A stretch of 64,000 nucleotides of DNA from Gordius sp. MW1 (lineage: Eukaryota > Nematomorpha > Gordioida > Gordea > Gordiidae): assembly GCA_964036665.1 (NCBI GenBank), contig OZ038533.1, positions 12,918,413 through 12,982,412 on the forward strand, given 5' to 3'. A model generated the notes under the pieces. It made no database searches. It had not been told where the DNA came from and worked only from the letters and a program-made list of their open reading frames with translations. The translations under genes and the position numbers were made by a program. Positions within the stretch are counted from its first letter, which is position 1, and the number at the start of each line of letters is the position of its first letter. Shown here in pieces: positions 60,858 through 64,000 of the stretch.

Positions 60858-61651
60858 ATGAAGCATTGCAGTCTATGCCATTTGTATATAGGATCTAGTC
60901 GAAACATAGGATTTCACAAGTGATATATTGTTTTAATATTAATTTTTAATTTAGATTTCCTGTGAAGAATAAAAATTTGGTAGAAAAATGGATACAAGTT
61001 ATGGGTCCACAATTTATTTTAAAGAAGAACTCCCTTATATGCTCAAACAATTTCGAGCAGAAAGACTATTATCCTTCGAAGTTAAATAATAGGCTTCGGG
61101 AGACGGTTGTCCCCAAAATTCATGTAAATAGCAAAACTTCAGAAAAAGCTCTTCAAGATATTACAAACACCCATGATACCCAAAATAAGGTAATATTGCT
61201 TTATCCATATGCAAATATGATTTAATAACATGCCTTCTTAAAACCTTATTAGAGGATAAGACCATCACCTCCTGCCCACAACCAACCACCACCAGCCGTA
61301 TGTCAGGTTAGTTATGTTCAATATAATCTTCTCTGTGTTTTCAAGATTGCTTAACATGCCTTCTTAAAACCTTTTTAGAGAATAAGACCATCACCTCCTG
61401 CCCACAACCAACCACCACCAGCCGTATGTCAGGTTAGTTATGTTCAATATAATCTTCTCTGTGTTTTCAAGATTGCTTAACATGCCTTCTTAAAACCTTT
61501 TTAGAGGATAAGACCATCACCTCCTGCCCACAACCAACCACCACCAGCCGTATGTCAGGTTAGTTATATTCAATATAATCTTCTCTGTGTTTTCAAGATT
61601 GCTTAACATGCCTTCTTAAAACCTTTTTAGAGGATAAGACCATCTAGGTAG
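60858..61651 (+). CDS. THAP-domain protein with tandem exon repeats, six exons, 159 aa
   Basis: Exons: 60858-60919 (ATG; ends CACAA|GTGATA, phase 2), 60955-61189 (ends AATAAG|GTAATA), 61253-61306, 61379-61432, 61505-61558 (three 54-nt copies, phase 0) and 61631-61651 (TAG). The frame is unbroken. Residues 1-77 are a THAP zinc finger: MKHCSLCH at the N-terminus, FHKFP, EKWIQ, LICSNNF and a VVPKI end. The usual final C-x2-H reads C-x2-N, so one zinc ligand may be lost or aligned differently. THAP fingers bind DNA and occur in P-element transposases and many domesticated proteins. The tail is three copies of RIRPSPPAHNQPPPAVCQ, a Pro-rich SH3/EVH1-like ligand. Introns are 35, 63, 72, 72 and 72 nt. 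AATAAA at 61718-61723 may end the transcript. Confidence 0.8.
61253..61651 (+). repeat. Tandem exon-intron array, 126-bp unit
   Basis: The unit is a 54-nt exon (AGGATAAGACCATCACCTCC start, GTATGTCAG end) and a 72-nt intron (GTTAGTTATGTTC start, ACCTTTTTAG end). Three full copies; a fourth exon begins identically then diverges after ACCATCT and stops. The upstream intron's last 25 bases are also the unit's intron end, so the array began by duplication reaching into that intron. Confidence 0.9.
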
Positions 61652-61806
61652 ATTTATTACACCTTCTCTACTAAATCTGTAATTAAAAAAATTGTAAAGT
61701 TTTCTGTTATATTTTTAAATAAAAGATTAGCTCCTGGAAATTTCTATCATATTATATTTATATACATAGACAATAGTAAAATTAATTGTAAACTACTTGT
61801 CATATA

Positions 61807-62150
61807 TGTCATATATATGAGTTTGGGGAAAGAGTCGTTGAAGACTGGCAATCAGAGGCATGGGGGTAATTACCAGATGCTGGACGATAGTAAGCGGGGA
61901 ACAAAGGAAATATAACAACTGGCGCAGTAACGTAAAAGACTCGAGGGATAATAACAACTGGCGCAAGACATAGAAAGGAAGAGATTCGTATCAGAGACAA
62001 AGGAGTTAATATCATCGAATATAATCATTAATTAATTTCCCTACAAACGATATACTATTTTTGTATTATGTGAACAACGCAATTTGAATTTGATTTGTAT
62101 TGGAGTTTGAATAAAGGGAATAGTTCATAAATATATTTGGAGATATAATA
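61807..62150 (+). repeat. Probable 5' LTR of a Ty3/gypsy-type element
   Basis: It begins TGTCATATATATGAG and ends GGAGATATAATA directly before a primer-binding-site-like TGGCGCCCAACG at 62152. It contains AATAAA near 62110 and a repeated ATAACAACTGGCGCA. The matching 3' LTR is not in the window, so the left boundary is inferred. Confidence 0.5.
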
Positions 62151-62151
62151 T

Positions 62152-62163
62152 TGGCGCCCAACG
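62152..62163 (+). promoter_or_regulatory. Primer-binding-site-like motif
   Basis: TGGCGCCCAACG right after the LTR-like end resembles the TGGCGCCC-type primer sites used with tRNA-Lys or similar tRNAs. Confidence 0.5.
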
Positions 62164-62210
62164 TAAGTTGAACCCCCCCTAACCACTGTTGATATTTGGA
62201 ATATTCTAAG

Positions 62211-62402
62211 ACACAAAGTTGGTCAAAAGTGGGAAAGAAGTATAATAACGCGGCAATTTGGGACAAGTGTGATTATTCGGTGACCTCAAAAGTGGGAAAG
62301 AAGTATAATAACTCTGCAAATTGGGACAAGTGTGATTATTCGGCGGTGACCTCAAAAGTGGGAAAGAAGTATAATAACGCGGAAAAGGGACAAGTGTGAT
62401 TA
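62211..62402 (+). repeat. Three tandem repeats in the LTR element leader
   Basis: The unit CAAAAGTGGGAAAGAAGTAT, then AATAAC, a variable part and GGGACAAGTGTGATTATT occurs three times about 63-65 bp apart. It lies between the primer site and the zinc-knuckle frame. Confidence 0.7.
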
Positions 62403-62652
62403 TTTTGTGACCTTGAAATTGGAAAAGTTGTTACTCAGTCGAGGAAACGAGTTACGATTAGGTAAGTGTATGATAAAAATTGTGAGTGTTGTAATAATAA
62501 TTATTGTATATATATATTGGGGTGAAATAAAAGAAGATTGTGTAAAATATTATTAAGCATTATCATTATCTCATCAACAATGTATATTAAGCGGGAATAT
62601 GTGTTAGATTATTATGTATATTTAATTGTTTTTTGTGTAGGGTTTTTATTTA

Positions 62653-62868
62653 ATGTATGCATATCTTGTATTATGGCTGGTTTTAAAAAAATGTGCAACG
62701 TGTGAAGGGCGAAAGCTGGGTAATAGCAACAATTTAAAATGTTACAAATGTGTGGAGTTAGGGCATGGAATGAGGTCATGTCCGAGAGTTAACCAAGAAC
62801 TTATATGTTTTATTTGTCGAGGAGAAGGGCATAGGTCGAGAGAATGCCCTAGGCGCGTTGGGGCATGA
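62653..62868 (+). pseudogene. Gag-like fragment with two CCHC zinc knuckles
   Basis: The frame has CYKCVELGHGMRSCP and CFICRGEGHRSRECP, both fitting C-x2-C-x4-H-x4-C, the nucleocapsid knuckle that binds RNA. The capsid part upstream is missing in any frame, so this is a remnant of a retroelement gag. Confidence 0.7.
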
Positions 62869-63129
62869 CTAAAGGAAGGGGGAACTATATTTTTGCATGC
62901 TGTTAATTGGTTTTTTATTTTGTATATAAAACTATATAAATTAGTTCTAATATTATAAAAGTAGTAATTCTTTATATTTCATGTATGTATTGCTTATTAC
63001 GTGGGCTAGTGCAAACTTATTTTTATTTAATTGGATTAGAATTAAACTTGTATTATTTTATATGGCGCATTAGCCTTAAATGTTCGAGAAAAACAGTAAG
63101 GGCGACGTGTTTATTTAAAATTGGGTACG

Positions 63130-63480
63130 GCTTAATAGAAGGGACGTGGGAATAGATCGATACATGGTCGAAGGAATTTAACTGGGGGGCTTTGGTGAGG
63201 AAGGGGGATGTTGAGAAATTAAGATTATGCATGAATTTTCGGTTAACTCTTGACCAGTGCGTAAATGATGTTAAGTATTCCCGGCTCCGGTTCAAGGAAA
63301 TTGTAGCACAGTTGGGTGGCTGTCGATGGTATTCGAAGATCGATTTGGGCCAGTGCTTATGTACAATTGCCTGTTTCCGGGAGGACCAGTGGTTATTTAA
63401 CCATCGACACATACAAGGGGTCATTTGCTTATCTTCGGCTGCCATTTGGGCTCAGTGGGTCGGAGGCAATAAACAAGTGC
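63130..63480 (+). pseudogene. Frameshifted reverse transcriptase fragment
   Basis: 63192-63360 contains RLCMNFRLTLDQCVN and WYSKIDLG, the start of a Ty3/gypsy-type reverse transcriptase. The reading then shifts to another frame: YVQLPVSG, YLTIDTYKGSFAYLRLPFGL. The catalytic YxDD region, RNase H and integrase are absent. Together with the knuckles and LTR-like segment this is an internally deleted, dead element. Confidence 0.75.
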
Positions 63481-63692
63481 AAAAAAGGGGAGCATGTGGA
63501 GATGAGGGTATTTATTGCTAAAGTCAAATGGACCCCAAGGATAGTGCGGAAAGCTGATAATTGCAAGATGTGGATAAGACATGTTTGGACAGGACTGAAG
63601 ATTTTACTTAATATAGCTTAGTCTTTGTATACCATGTCGACACTATTGTATTATATATATGTTACATGTTATTCTAAATTTATTATACTATA

Positions 63693-63812
63693 ATCAATGA
63701 TAAAAAAAAAAATTAAAAAAAAAAAATAAAATAAATAAAGTATTAAAAAAAAAAAAATAATAATAAAAAAAAAAAAATAAACAAATAAAAAAAAATAAAA
63801 AAATAAAAAAAA
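63693..63812. repeat. A-rich low-complexity tract
   Basis: Runs of A broken by single T or TA (AATAAAAAAA-type) for about 120 bases. It could be a degenerate poly(A) tail or simple repeat. Confidence 0.7.
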
Positions 63813-64000
63813 CGGGGAGAGAAAGTGGAGAAATTGTATTTCTCATGTTTGTTTTGGAAATTGATTGTATATGTGGATAAAGTGTATTATGGATAAAGTG
63901 TATTAAGTTTTGTATTGTATTGTATATCTGTGAAATTGTATTGCGTTTGCGAAATTAAGTGTGTATGTGCTTTGGAATATAAAATGGTATTGTATATCTC

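Overview
The window is animal nuclear DNA: AT-rich, gene-poor, full of transposon remnants, with spliced genes using GT-AG introns. Families seen include an SH2+SOCS-box protein, THAP and FLYWCH zinc fingers, hAT, MULE and pogo-like transposons, non-LTR and Ty3/gypsy-type retroelements, and a tRNA-derived SINE-like unit. I read it as an invertebrate genome. Several introns are only 31-39 nt, which narrows the candidates (very short introns are known in some flatworms and a few other lineages), but I cannot name the organism.

Layout. 1-5.2 kb holds an open reading frame cut by the left edge and the 3' part of a minus-strand gene (coiled coil plus Thr/Ser/Pro-rich tail; exons 5142-5032, 4504-4429, 1832-1683, 1093-804). 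5.2-30 kb is mainly repeats: MITEs with CATGGGCGTAGCC ends, hAT- and pogo-like MITEs, a decayed coding segment near 8.3 kb, a 599-bp tandem duplication at 23.7-24.9 kb, LINE and SINE-like fragments at 26 kb, and a short non-autonomous LTR retrotransposon (26669-29047). 30.2-34.3 kb is one foldback element with long inverted repeats built from tandem subrepeats and a perfect 9-bp target duplication. 37.9-41.6 kb is a three-exon plus-strand gene for a 913-aa disordered protein of unknown family. 45.9-48.6 kb is the 3' end of a minus-strand SOCS6/SOCS7-like gene (SH2 plus SOCS box). 49-54 kb is AT-rich with a few MITEs and a THAP remnant.

The most striking part is 54.8-61.7 kb. A 21-exon gene (55261-58586) joins in one unbroken frame into an 868-aa protein: a repeat-rich N-terminus, a FLYWCH zinc finger and a MULE transposase with a D-D-E triad. 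Fourteen of its exons are tandem 63-nt copies separated by 31-nt introns (94-bp period). About 2.3 kb downstream a small THAP-domain gene (60858-61651) has the same architecture from unrelated sequence: tandem 54-nt exons with 72-nt introns. In both arrays each unit is a phase-symmetric exon with its own splice sites, so copy number or exon skipping can vary without breaking the frame. A hAT remnant (BED finger plus dimerisation domain) lies between them.

The right end (61.8-63.6 kb) is a decayed Ty3/gypsy-type element: an LTR-like segment, a primer-binding-site-like motif, CCHC knuckles and a frameshifted reverse transcriptase. All exon structures here are inferred by reading splice signals and phase; none is supported by transcripts.
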